The position numbers and the translations under genes are program-made. Of a DNA stretch of 10,194 bases, positions 1-6,826 are shown in pieces. Below the pieces are notes generated by a model that was not told the origin of the DNA, did not search any database, and was given only the letters and a program-made list of their open reading frames with translations. Source of the stretch: an uncultured Enterococcus sp. (GTDB lineage: Bacteria; Bacillota; Bacilli; Lactobacillales; Enterococcaceae); contig CAMJVA010000041.1 in the NCBI GenBank assembly GCA_946409145.1, positions 1 to 10,194 on the forward strand, written 5' to 3'. Position 1 is the stretch's first letter; the number at the start of each line of letters is the position of its first letter.

Positions 1-7
1 TTTAAAA

Positions 8-36
8 TCTTCATTTAAGATAAAACGTGCTATACT
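8..36 (+). promoter_or_regulatory. Candidate extended -10 promoter for the DUF2200 gene
   Basis: A TG-n-TATACT extended -10 element is seen at 28-36. The -35 position (8-13, TCTTCA) is poor, which is common for extended -10 promoters. A small inverted repeat, ATCTT (7-11) and AAGAT (17-21), covers the -35 area. Transcription would start near 43, giving a leader of about 25 nt before the ATG at 67. This is a motif match only. Confidence 0.5.
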
Positions 37-66
37 TTTTTCACTAAAGAGGTAAAGGAGAAAGGT

Positions 67-414
67 ATGAATAAATTATTTTCCTATGAATTCGGCAAAA
101 TTTATGATTTATATTTAGCCAAAATTACAAGAAAAAATCGGCAAGAAACGGAGCTTTTAGATGTTTTAAGTTGGTTAACTGGATTTACAAAAGAACAATT
201 AACAAAAGAAGAACTCAGGAAGCAAACCTTAGAAGAATTTTTTCAAAAAGTGACACCTAATCCAAACATTGCCCAAATTAAAGGCCTTGTGTGCGGTGTG
301 CGAGTGGAAAATTTAACGGATCCTTTAGAAAAACAAATTCGCCAAATGGATAAAGTGGTGGATGAACTAGCCAAAGGAAAAACCGTTGAAAAAATTACTT
401 TTCAAGGCCAGTAA
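67..414 (+). CDS. DUF2200 domain-containing protein
   Basis: This is a small soluble protein of 115 residues, close to the usual size of the DUF2200 family. Recognisable family features are an N-terminal segment with a conserved Tyr, the LSWLTGF motif near residues 34-40, the VCGVRVE motif at 75-81, and a C-terminal helix with DELAKGKTVEKI. The family has no established biochemical function, and I do not assign one. No signal peptide or membrane segment is visible. The ATG at 67 is preceded by AAAGGAG (54-60) at a good distance, so the start is secure. The gene appears monocistronic: it has its own upstream promoter, and a strong hairpin follows about 35 bp after the stop. The family call is confident; the biological role is unknown. 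Confidence 0.85.
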   Translation: MNKLFSYEFGKIYDLYLAKITRKNRQETELLDVLSWLTGFTKEQLTKEELRKQTLEEFFQKVTPNPNIAQIKGLVCGVRVENLTDPLEKQIRQMDKVVDELAKGKTVEKITFQGQ

Positions 415-444
415 TTTTATTAAATGTTATACTAAAGACGAGAC

Positions 445-483
445 AAAAAAAGATGGTAAGACATTTGTCTTACCATCTTTCAG
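445..483. terminator. Perfect 14-bp inverted repeat; bidirectional terminator or mgtC leader hairpin
   Basis: Arms 449-462 and 467-480 are perfectly complementary around a 4-nt loop (ATTT). On the plus strand only three T follow before CAGG, with TTTT again at 486-489, so the U-tract is weak for terminating the DUF2200 transcript. On the minus strand the hairpin is followed by seven T (complement of 445-451), which is a canonical terminator tail, although no minus-strand gene lies directly to the right. It probably acts as a bidirectional terminator between DUF2200 and mgtC. A regulatory role in an mgtC leader cannot be excluded. Confidence 0.6.
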
Positions 484-487
484 GCTT

Positions 488-517
488 TTGCCCCTGCCAA
501 GGTAATTTTATTATAAC
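488..517 (+). promoter_or_regulatory. Candidate sigma-A-type promoter of mgtC
   Basis: TTGCCC (488-493) and TATAAC (512-517) are separated by 18 bp, matching 4/6 and 5/6 of the consensus. Transcription would start near 524, leaving a leader of about 40 nt before the GTG at 565. A second possible start is an extended -10 motif TG-T-TATACT at 425-433, upstream of the hairpin. It would produce a leader of about 125 nt that includes the hairpin. Both are motif matches only. Confidence 0.4.
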
Positions 518-564
518 CTTAATTTAAAAAAGATACAGTAAAAAATTGCGAAAGGAGAAACAAA

Positions 565-1260
565 GTGACTTTATTAGAAATTGGCGGAAGACTTTTACTA
601 GCTCTGGCTTTAGGCGGGTTAGTCGGCTTTGAAAGAGAATTTAAAAATCGTCCAGCAGGAATTAAAACCCATATTTTAGTAGCCATGGGAGCGTGCGTCA
701 TTGCTTTAATTCAACAAGAAATTACTTACCAAGCTTTACAAACAGCTACTACTTATCCTAATTTAGTCGGTGTGGTTCGTTCTGATGAAGCAAGATTAAT
801 TGCGCAAGTAGTTTCTGGAGTTGGTTTTTTAGGAGCTGGAACGATTATTGTGACCAAACGTTCTGTCATTGGACTTACCACCGCAGCTTCCATTTGGGCA
901 GTGGCCGGCTTAGGTCTTGCCTGTGGTATGGGGTATTATGATATTGCTATTATGGGTTCAGTGGGTTTGCTTTTAGCTTTAACTATGATGAATCGTTTGA
1001 TTAATAAAATTCCTATGTCTAAAAAAATTGAAATTAAATACACCCATAAAGAAGAAACTCAAGAATACATTCACCAATATTTTAAAAAGAATAAAATTAA
1101 AGTGGTAGATGTGAATTTTACTATGGAGCAAAGCCAGGATAAAAAAGTATACACTAATATTTATACAGTGGATCTGCCTCATCGCCTAGATTATCCCCAA
1201 GTGATTGAGGATTTATCTTCTTTAGCGCATATTGTAAAAATTAGAACCAATAAGCTATAA
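565..1260 (+). CDS. MgtC/SapB family membrane protein
   Basis: This 231-residue protein has the MgtC/SapB architecture. A hydrophobic N-terminal domain with about five membrane helices (roughly residues 5-145) is followed by a soluble C-terminal domain (about 150-231) of the ACT-like type found in longer MgtC homologues. Family motifs are GLVGFERE followed by AGIKTHILVAMGA (18-43), RLIAQVVSGVGFLGAGTI (77-94) and GLTTAASIWAVAGLGLACG (103-121). MgtC proteins are linked to growth at low magnesium and intracellular survival; in Salmonella MgtC inhibits the F1Fo ATP synthase. Whether this homologue does so is unknown. Translation starts at GTG 565, chosen because AAAGGAG (551-557) lies at the right distance and the family N-terminus begins here. 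The last 20 bp overlap the 3' end of the convergent DUF92 gene. Confidence 0.88.
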   Translation: MTLLEIGGRLLLALALGGLVGFEREFKNRPAGIKTHILVAMGACVIALIQQEITYQALQTATTYPNLVGVVRSDEARLIAQVVSGVGFLGAGTIIVTKRSVIGLTTAASIWAVAGLGLACGMGYYDIAIMGSVGLLLALTMMNRLINKIPMSKKIEIKYTHKEETQEYIHQYFKKNKIKVVDVNFTMEQSQDKKVYTNIYTVDLPHRLDYPQVIEDLSSLAHIVKIRTNKL

Positions 1261-2017
1261 CTAAAAAAATAAGACCGCTCAAACCACTTGCTAAAAAATT
1301 TACTCCATCATTTCTTAAAAATGGCTGACCTGCTAAAAGCTGGTCAGTCTTTTTTTCGGTAATTTGCCCATTAGGAGTTAAAAATTTTCCTTGAAATAGT
1401 CCTAAAAAAGAATCTATTAAATTACCTAAAAAACCACAGAAAACAATGCCTAAAAAATATTTCAAAGGAATTATTTTTACTGGTTGGAAAAATAAAATAA
1501 ATAAGATACTCATGAAAGTGGGTAAAATAATGGCGGCAATAAAACTAGCTCCAGTCCCTAAAAGACTCATGCCACCAGAAAGTCCTGGGGAAACTTTTTT
1601 TAATTTAAAATTATACACAGGGCCATTAGAAAATTGTCCCACTTCAGAAGCGACTGTATCAGAAAAAGAAGCTGTTAAAGTGGTTATGGCAGCAGCGTAA
1701 AATAAATCTTTGGAAAAGATATTACCTAAAGTAATAAAAATAAGTGTGGGAAAACTATTCGCAAACACTTGCCAAAAATCTCGTTGTCCACCTTTTTCAG
1801 CAAAAGAATTCTCTGTTTTTTGGAAAATTTTTTGAAAAAATTGAATCAGTGCACTACCTAAAAAGAGGAATAAAAAGCCACCCCAAAAAGGAAGAGGGGC
1901 AAAATTTAGAAGAAAAATAATTAAAAGACCCAAGGCCCAAAGTCCACTGACTGTGAGCCAATGTTTAATAAAAGCGACCATGAGTAAAAGTAGGGCAAAA
2001 ATTATGGAAAAAATCAT
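1241..2017 (-). CDS. DUF92 family integral membrane protein
   Basis: This is a polytopic membrane protein of about 258 residues with roughly six or seven hydrophobic helices. DUF92 motifs are visible (numbered from the GTG at 2029): a GGQRDFWQVFAN segment (80-91), SFSDTVASEVGQ (121-132, corresponding to the family's A-D-T-x-A-T-E motif), PGLSGGMSLLGT (148-159) and GFLGNLIDSFLG (199-210). Characterised relatives include the plant phytyl-phosphate kinase VTE6, so a CTP-dependent prenyl-phosphate kinase role is conceivable but unproven. Three in-frame starts exist: GTG 2029, ATG 2026 and ATG 2017. I chose 2017 because AAAGGTGATG (2033-2024) then serves as the Shine-Dalgarno; the other two have no properly spaced one. 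Its stop codon lies inside the end of mgtC, and no separate terminator for it is evident. Confidence 0.82.
   Translation of the reverse strand: MIFSIIFALLLLMVAFIKHWLTVSGLWALGLLIIFLLNFAPLPFWGGFLFLFLGSALIQFFQKIFQKTENSFAEKGGQRDFWQVFANSFPTLIFITLGNIFSKDLFYAAAITTLTASFSDTVASEVGQFSNGPVYNFKLKKVSPGLSGGMSLLGTGASFIAAIILPTFMSILFILFFQPVKIIPLKYFLGIVFCGFLGNLIDSFLGLFQGKFLTPNGQITEKKTDQLLAGQPFLRNDGVNFLASGLSGLIFLVIAYWF
1323..1356 (+). terminator. Intrinsic terminator of mgtC, embedded in the DUF92 gene
   Basis: An 8-bp stem (1323-1330 with 1342-1349, one G-U pair) is continued after a T-T mismatch by GCT/AGC, and is followed by seven T (1350-1356). It lies about 60 bp after the mgtC stop codon and fits a plus-strand intrinsic terminator well. 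The same bases encode part of the C-terminal region of the DUF92 protein on the minus strand. Read in the minus direction, the stem is followed by ATTTTT, a weaker tail. Confidence 0.75.
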
Positions 2018-2056
2018 CTTCCTCATCACCTTTGAAGTATTTTTTCCCCTTGTTCC

Positions 2057-2081
2057 CCTAGCTATTTAGAAAATAGGTAGG
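2057..2081. repeat. 25-bp imperfect palindrome between divergent genes
   Basis: CCTA-g-CTATTT (2057-2067) is the inverted complement of AAATAG-g-TAGG (2071-2081) around the 3-nt centre AGA, with a single G-G mismatch. It sits in the 80-bp gap between the divergently transcribed DUF92 gene and yhaO. No T-tract of terminator length follows on either side, so an operator or promoter-overlapping site is more likely than a terminator. The binding factor, if any, is unknown. Confidence 0.5.
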
Positions 2082-2110
2082 TAAAATAAAGAGGAAAAGG
2101 AGGGGATAAA

Positions 2111-3313
2111 ATGCGTTTTTTACAAGTGAGTGATCTTCATTTAGATCGTCCCTTTACAGGCATCACTAAAGCCTCACCAGCTTTTGAAAAAGCGGTTATG
2201 GCAGAAAATAAAAGAAGTTTTGCAGAAATTATTCAACTGGCCCTGGATAAAAAAGTCCAGTTGGTTTTATTTTGTGGGGATACGTTTCACAGTCCCCACT
2301 TACCTTTAGCCACTCAAAGTTTTTTTATTGCTGGTTTAAATCAATTAGCTGAAAAAAATATTCAAGTGGTTATAACTTTTGGAAACCATGATTATTATAC
2401 TAAAGAACGTTTTTTACTTCCGCTACCTGAAAATGTTCATTTGTTTACAAAAGAAGAAGTGGAAGTCAAAAGTTTTACCTTTGAAGATGAAATAATTGAA
2501 GTGGCTGGCTTCAGTTATAATCATCCCACATTACCGATTAATATGGGAGAAAAATTCCCTAAAAAAGGGAAAAATTTTCGCATTGGTATTTACCATGGAG
2601 AAGAAAAATTAAAAGGAGTCTATGCTCCTTTTCAAAAAAAACAATTAGCTAGCTTAAATTATGATTATTGGGCATTAGGCCATATTCATGTGCCAGAAGT
2701 TTTATCTTTTGCACCTCCCATTATTTACCCAGGGACGCCTGTAGGCCACACGAAAAAAGAAACCCAAGTGAAAGGGGTAGTTTTAGGAGAAGTAATGAAA
2801 GGAAAAGAAGTTAAATTTTCCTTTTTACCAGTTAGTCAAATTAATTATACTAGTTTAACTATTAGGCTAGGTCAAAACCCAAAAGAATTTTTAAACCACA
2901 TTACAGGAGAACTTAACCAGTTAAGCCCTCAGTGGCATATTTTAAGTTTAACTTTAACTGGAGAAAACTTAGACGAAGAATTTACAACGAGTTTTTTAAA
3001 AGGGGAATTAGCTGAGTTTTTAAAAGGAGAGCTTAAAAAAAATTATCCCAAACTTTATTTACAGGAGTTAAAGCTTTTAGATCACGGAAAAGAAAAAATT
3101 TACTTACCTATTGAAAAAGAGCTTTTAGTTCCTTATGAAAAATTATATCAAGAAAGAGAAGTGTTCCAAGACTTTTTCCCAGAATTTTCGGCCTATAAAG
3201 AATTACGGGCTCTTTTAGTAGACGAAGAATTTAAAAAGGACGTTTTAAAGGACGTTTTTAACACCATGAACGAGGATTTTTCTTTTAAGGAGGAGGACAA
3301 ATGGAACTTTTAA
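2111..3313 (+). CDS. yhaO: YhaO-type metallophosphoesterase (SbcD/Mre11-like DNA exonuclease subunit)
   Basis: This 400-residue protein belongs to the calcineurin-like phosphoesterase superfamily, and its length matches Bacillus YhaO (about 410). The metal-binding motifs are intact and in order: D8-x-H10 (SDLHLD), G56-D57, G91-N-H-D94, H162 (YHGE) and G190-H-I-H193. The catalytic domain covers about residues 1-240. The remainder is a C-terminal cap or partner-binding region with charged helices. By family it should be an Mn2+-dependent nuclease working with an SMC-like ATPase, here YhaN. The ATG at 2111 follows AAAAGGAGGGG (2095-2105). The coding end overlaps the yhaN start by 13 bp, and the strong AAGGAGGAGG Shine-Dalgarno for yhaN lies inside yhaO. 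A 12-bp perfect tandem duplication at 3235-3258 encodes KDVL-KDVF near the C-terminus. Confidence 0.88.
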   Translation: MRFLQVSDLHLDRPFTGITKASPAFEKAVMAENKRSFAEIIQLALDKKVQLVLFCGDTFHSPHLPLATQSFFIAGLNQLAEKNIQVVITFGNHDYYTKERFLLPLPENVHLFTKEEVEVKSFTFEDEIIEVAGFSYNHPTLPINMGEKFPKKGKNFRIGIYHGEEKLKGVYAPFQKKQLASLNYDYWALGHIHVPEVLSFAPPIIYPGTPVGHTKKETQVKGVVLGEVMKGKEVKFSFLPVSQINYTSLTIRLGQNPKEFLNHITGELNQLSPQWHILSLTLTGENLDEEFTTSFLKGELAEFLKGELKKNYPKLYLQELKLLDHGKEKIYLPIEKELLVPYEKLYQEREVFQDFFPEFSAYKELRALLVDEEFKKDVLKDVFNTMNEDFSFKEEDKWNF

Positions 3314-5799
3314 AAGCGGAAATTGTTGGCTTTGGAAAATACCAACAAAAAGTTTTTGATTTTTCTTCCGGTCTTACCTTAATTTTTGGGGAAAATGAGG
3401 GAGGAAAATCCACTTTATACCAATTTATTTTAACGATGCTTTTTGGCTTTCCTAAAAAAAGTCGCGGAAAAAAAGATTATACTCCAAAAAGTGGAGCACG
3501 CTTTGGGGGACATTTAGAATTATTAACCTCTTTTGGTAAGGTTCGCATTTCTCGGTTTAAAGATGAAAAACACGTACAGGTTTATTTAAATGGTCAACTG
3601 GGAAATGAGAATTTGTTGAAAAATATTTTAAAACCGTTAACCAAAGAAAATTATGAAAAAGTCTTTTCTTTTCAACAAGAGCAATTGTCCTCTTGGGATA
3701 ATTTATCAGAAGAGGAATTGCAAAAGCTTCTTTTATCCTTAGGTCTTTTAGGAAGTAACGACTTTTTAAATGTGCAAAAAAGTTTAAACAGCGACCAACA
3801 AAAAATCTTTAAAAAAACAGGCCGCCAACCCTTGCTTAATCAAAAATTAGCCCAAGTACCTCTTTTAGAAGAAAAAATTGCCCAAAAAGAAGCACAGGAA
3901 AATACCTATGAAACCTTAAGAGAAAACCAGAAAAATTTAGAAAAAGAGATTGCTCAATTAAAAAACACTCTTTTTAATCAGCAAGAGCAATTAAAAGCAG
4001 CCCAAAAAAAAGTATTAGCGGCTCCTTTGGAAAAAGAATTAGGGGAAATTCCAGCTATTTCTTTACCTTTAAGAAAAGAAGAAGAAAAAGAGTTAGAGGA
4101 TCTTTTTATACAATATGAGGAAAAAGAGCGAAAACTCACTTTTTTAGAAAATGAACGCCAAAAAAGAACTGGGGAAGAGACGATTTTTGGGCAAGATTTT
4201 TATGTTTATTTAAGTAAGGAAGAAGAAATCAAAACTATTACAGAAAGTAAACCAGAATTTTTAGCTAAAAATAATCACTTAACCCATTTAGAAACCTTGT
4301 ATCAAGGAAAAAAAGAACAATTAAACTTATTGGAACAACAATTTCACTTTGATCCGAAAAATCCTCCAAAGCCTTTTTCCAAAGAACAAAAAGAAATCTT
4401 AAAAGAGGCCTTAGAAAAATATTATCAGGAAAAAAATGCTCAAGACAAAAATCTAGGCAACTTCTCTTTTCAACAAAAAAAATATGTGCCTTTTTATGTT
4501 GGAATAGGTATTATTTCTCTTATTTTCACTCTTTTTTTACCCCCTGTTGGAAAAGTTATTAGCTTACTTTTTTTAGGAGGAAGTATTATTTTAGGCTATA
4601 AAAGTCTCACAACAGTAGAGAAAGTTTCTCAAAATAATTTGGCAAACTGGGAAGAGGAATTTAAACAAATTCAAAAAGGCTACCACCTAGGAAACTACCC
4701 TGTAAAAGACATGTTAGAAAAAGAGCCACTTCCAGAAAAATATACGAAAAACTTAGAAGAAATGAGAGCAATTACTGAAGAAATCGCAGAAATTAAAGAA
4801 AGCTTTTTTTCTTTTCAGCAAAAAATTCGGCAACTCTTTCCTGATTTAAAACCAGGAACCTTATTTGATAATTTAGCAGAAATAAGTCTTTTAAATGAAA
4901 AAATGGGCCAAATTAAATTTGCTAAAAATCAACAAGGAGTAGTCAAACTTCAAGAACAAATTTTAACGTTGAAAAAAGAAAGCCAAAGAATTGAAAATAA
5001 GGGACAAAAATTATTGCAAAAAGCCCAACTTACCTTTTTATATCAAGTGCCAAAAGCTTTAAAAATTTGGGGAGAACAACGAGCTTTATTAGAGCGAAAA
5101 ACCTTTTTGCAACAACAACTTAAGGACTTTTCTTTAGCAGAAGGGGACTTTCCTGACCCTGCCTTTTTTGAAGAAAAAATTACACAGTTAGAAAAAATGT
5201 TGCAAGAAAAAAATGAGCAATTTCAAGAACAACAAGTGACACTGAATCATTTAAAAGAAGATGGAACGTTATCTGTTTTACTCCAGGAAAAAGAAAATCT
5301 TTTGTCAGAAATTAAAGAACTGGCTCAAAAATATAGTGTTTTAAAAGTTACGGAAAATTTATTGCAAGATTTATCTAGTGAAATGAGTCAACAGCAATTA
5401 CCCCATTTATTACAAAAAGCTGGTTCTTATTTTGCTATTTTAACGAATCATCATTTCAAAAAAATTATTTTAAAAGAAGATCGTTTTTCTGTTCAAGATA
5501 ATTTTGGTGTGCTTTGGGAAATAAAAGATCTTTCCACTGGTACAAAAGACCAACTTTTTATGAGTTTTCGTCTTGGTTTTTTAACCATTGGGAGACAAAA
5601 AGTTCTCGCTCCTGTTATAATTGACGATGGATGGCTTTATTATGACGCCAACAGAAAAGAAAAGTTGTTTCAAGTATTGCAAGAAATGAGTCGCAGCTGT
5701 CAAATTATTTTATTGTCTTCTGATAAGTGGATGAAAGATCAATTTTTATCCCACAAAGAAAATATTCAAGTGTTAAACACAGCTTGGGAGGAATTATGA
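3301..5799 (+). CDS. yhaN: YhaN-type AAA ATPase, Rad50/SbcC-like, with central membrane hairpin
   Basis: This 832-residue protein is a split ABC-type (SMC/Rad50-like) ATPase. The N-terminal lobe carries Walker A G30-ENEGGKS-T38 and a probable Q-loop near 125. The C-terminal lobe carries the signature LSTGTKDQL (744-752), Walker B PVIIDD (761-766) and a D-loop-like YYD. Between the lobes lie Glu/Lys/Gln-rich coiled coils (about 185-395 and 440-700), interrupted by two adjacent hydrophobic helices (about 397-414 and 417-433). This membrane hairpin occupies the place of the Rad50 zinc hook; no CxxC is present. From memory, Bacillus YhaN is longer, about 960 residues. The usual H-loop histidine is not seen: the expected strand reads IILLSSDKW (802-810). 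It is expected to partner YhaO in processing DNA ends. The start at 3301 has AAGGAGGAGG upstream, and the stop overlaps yhaM by 4 bp (ATGA). Confidence 0.88.
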   Translation: MELLKAEIVGFGKYQQKVFDFSSGLTLIFGENEGGKSTLYQFILTMLFGFPKKSRGKKDYTPKSGARFGGHLELLTSFGKVRISRFKDEKHVQVYLNGQLGNENLLKNILKPLTKENYEKVFSFQQEQLSSWDNLSEEELQKLLLSLGLLGSNDFLNVQKSLNSDQQKIFKKTGRQPLLNQKLAQVPLLEEKIAQKEAQENTYETLRENQKNLEKEIAQLKNTLFNQQEQLKAAQKKVLAAPLEKELGEIPAISLPLRKEEEKELEDLFIQYEEKERKLTFLENERQKRTGEETIFGQDFYVYLSKEEEIKTITESKPEFLAKNNHLTHLETLYQGKKEQLNLLEQQFHFDPKNPPKPFSKEQKEILKEALEKYYQEKNAQDKNLGNFSFQQKKYVPFYVGIGIISLIFTLFLPPVGKVISLLFLGGSIILGYKSLTTVEKVSQNNLANWEEEFKQIQKGYHLGNYPVKDMLEKEPLPEKYTKNLEEMRAITEEIAEIKESFFSFQQKIRQLFPDLKPGTLFDNLAEISLLNEKMGQIKFAKNQQGVVKLQEQILTLKKESQRIENKGQKLLQKAQLTFLYQVPKALKIWGEQRALLERKTFLQQQLKDFSLAEGDFPDPAFFEEKITQLEKMLQEKNEQFQEQQVTLNHLKEDGTLSVLLQEKENLLSEIKELAQKYSVLKVTENLLQDLSSEMSQQQLPHLLQKAGSYFAILTNHHFKKIILKEDRFSVQDNFGVLWEIKDLSTGTKDQLFMSFRLGFLTIGRQKVLAPVIIDDGWLYYDANRKEKLFQVLQEMSRSCQIILLSSDKWMKDQFLSHKENIQVLNTAWEEL

Positions 5800-6746
5800 A
5801 AAAATTACTAGAATTAGCCGTAGATGAAACCTTTGAAATTTTTGTTTTAATTAAAGGAGCAGAAGTGCGCCTTGCTAAAAACGGAAAAAAATTTATTGCT
5901 TTTACTTTCCAAGACACCACTGGCACTATTGATGGAAAATTCTGGGATGCTTCAGAAGAAGACATTGCTCGTTTTACTCCAGGAAAAGTTGTCTTACTTA
6001 ATGGAAAAAGAGAAGTGTATCAAGGAAATCCTCAAGTAAAAATTTTTAAAATGCGTGAAGCAAAAGAGACGGAACCTTACCAAGTAGGACAATATATTGA
6101 AAAAGCGCCTTTAGAAAAAAGTGTGATGGAAGAAGCCTTTAGTCAATATTTATTTAAAATAGAACGAGCCTCTTGGAACCGAATCGTCCGGTTTTTACTT
6201 ACAAAATTTCATGAAGAATTTTTTGAATTCCCTGCAGCTAAACGATTGCACCACGCTTTTTACGGGGGGCTAGCTTATCATACTTTAACCTTATTGCATT
6301 TATCAGAAAGCATCGTGAAAGAATATGAAAAAACGATTCCAGTGAATTCTTCTTTACTATATGCAGGATGCATTATTCATGATTTAGGAAAAGTTTTGGA
6401 ACTCACAGGCTACACCAGTACTAATTACACTTTAGCCGGGAACTTAATCGGCCATTTGGTATTAATTGATGAAGAAATTATTGCTGCTTGTAAAGAGTTA
6501 AAAATTGATCCAAAAGATGAAGATGTGATTTTATTACGCCATATGGTTTTAAGTCATCACGGAAAAAGAGAATTCGGTTCCCCTGTTGTGCCACAACTTC
6601 TTGAAGCAGAAATTTTGCATCAAGTAGATAATTTAGATGCTTCCATGCAAATGATGAATAATGCGTTGAAACAAACTGGACCAAATGAATACTCAGAACG
6701 GGTTTTTGGCTTAGACAATCGGAATTTTTTCCGCCCAGAAATTTAA
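5796..6746 (+). CDS. yhaM: 3'-5' exoribonuclease YhaM (OB-fold plus HD domain)
   Basis: This 316-residue protein is almost exactly the size of Bacillus YhaM (314). The N-terminal OB-fold (about 12-85) is a nucleic-acid-binding module. The HD-superfamily catalytic domain (about 145-300) has H162, H195-D196 (IIHDLGK), H220, H254-H255 (LSHHG) and D278 (VDNLDA) as likely metal ligands. YhaM removes nucleotides 3'-5' from RNA and single-stranded DNA; the staphylococcal homologue CBF1 was found as a protein binding a plasmid replication enhancer. I chose ATG 5796 because it forms an ATGA overlap with the yhaN stop, has GGGAGG just upstream (5786-5791), and gives the family-length product. An in-frame ATG at 5727 would add 23 residues encoded inside yhaN without a ribosome site. 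Coupling to yhaO-yhaN suggests joint regulation, and a terminator follows. Confidence 0.92.
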   Translation: MKKLLELAVDETFEIFVLIKGAEVRLAKNGKKFIAFTFQDTTGTIDGKFWDASEEDIARFTPGKVVLLNGKREVYQGNPQVKIFKMREAKETEPYQVGQYIEKAPLEKSVMEEAFSQYLFKIERASWNRIVRFLLTKFHEEFFEFPAAKRLHHAFYGGLAYHTLTLLHLSESIVKEYEKTIPVNSSLLYAGCIIHDLGKVLELTGYTSTNYTLAGNLIGHLVLIDEEIIAACKELKIDPKDEDVILLRHMVLSHHGKREFGSPVVPQLLEAEILHQVDNLDASMQMMNNALKQTGPNEYSERVFGLDNRNFFRPEI

Positions 6747-6772
6747 ATAAAGAAGATTTTGTATTTTCATTT

Positions 6773-6802
6773 AAAAAGCTCGCCTTTTAGGCGGGCTTTT
6801 TT
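6773..6802 (+). terminator. Intrinsic terminator of the yhaO-yhaN-yhaM operon
   Basis: The stem AAAAAGCTCGCC (6773-6784) pairs with GGCGGGC plus T-run (6790-6801) around a 5-nt loop, with one G-U pair, followed by six T (6797-6802). A-rich flanks on the left make it potentially bidirectional. It is a strong and unambiguous terminator about 25 bp after the yhaM stop. Confidence 0.92.
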
Positions 6803-6826
6803 AAACTGAAAGGAGTTAATTTTTCT

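Noticed and set aside
460..471. GACATTTGTC resembling a CopY/BlaI-type operator
   Set aside because: The match is the loop-proximal part of a much longer perfect hairpin and departs from the consensus at its edge; no copper or beta-lactam gene is nearby.
979..1182. Minus-strand open frame of 67 codons within mgtC
   Set aside because: This is a low-complexity Phe/Ile/His-rich shadow of the mgtC C-terminal coding region, with no ribosome site.
1446..1700. Plus-strand open frame of 84 codons
   Set aside because: It is antisense to the well-supported DUF92 gene, has no ribosome site and has no recognisable protein features.
5727..5795. In-frame 23-residue N-terminal extension of yhaM starting at ATG 5727
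   Set aside because: It lies wholly inside yhaN in another frame, has no ribosome site, and is absent from the family length; the ATGA overlap at 5796 has a GGGAGG site.
5705..5965. Minus-strand open frame across the yhaN/yhaM junction
   Set aside because: It is antisense to two confident genes and has no family resemblance.
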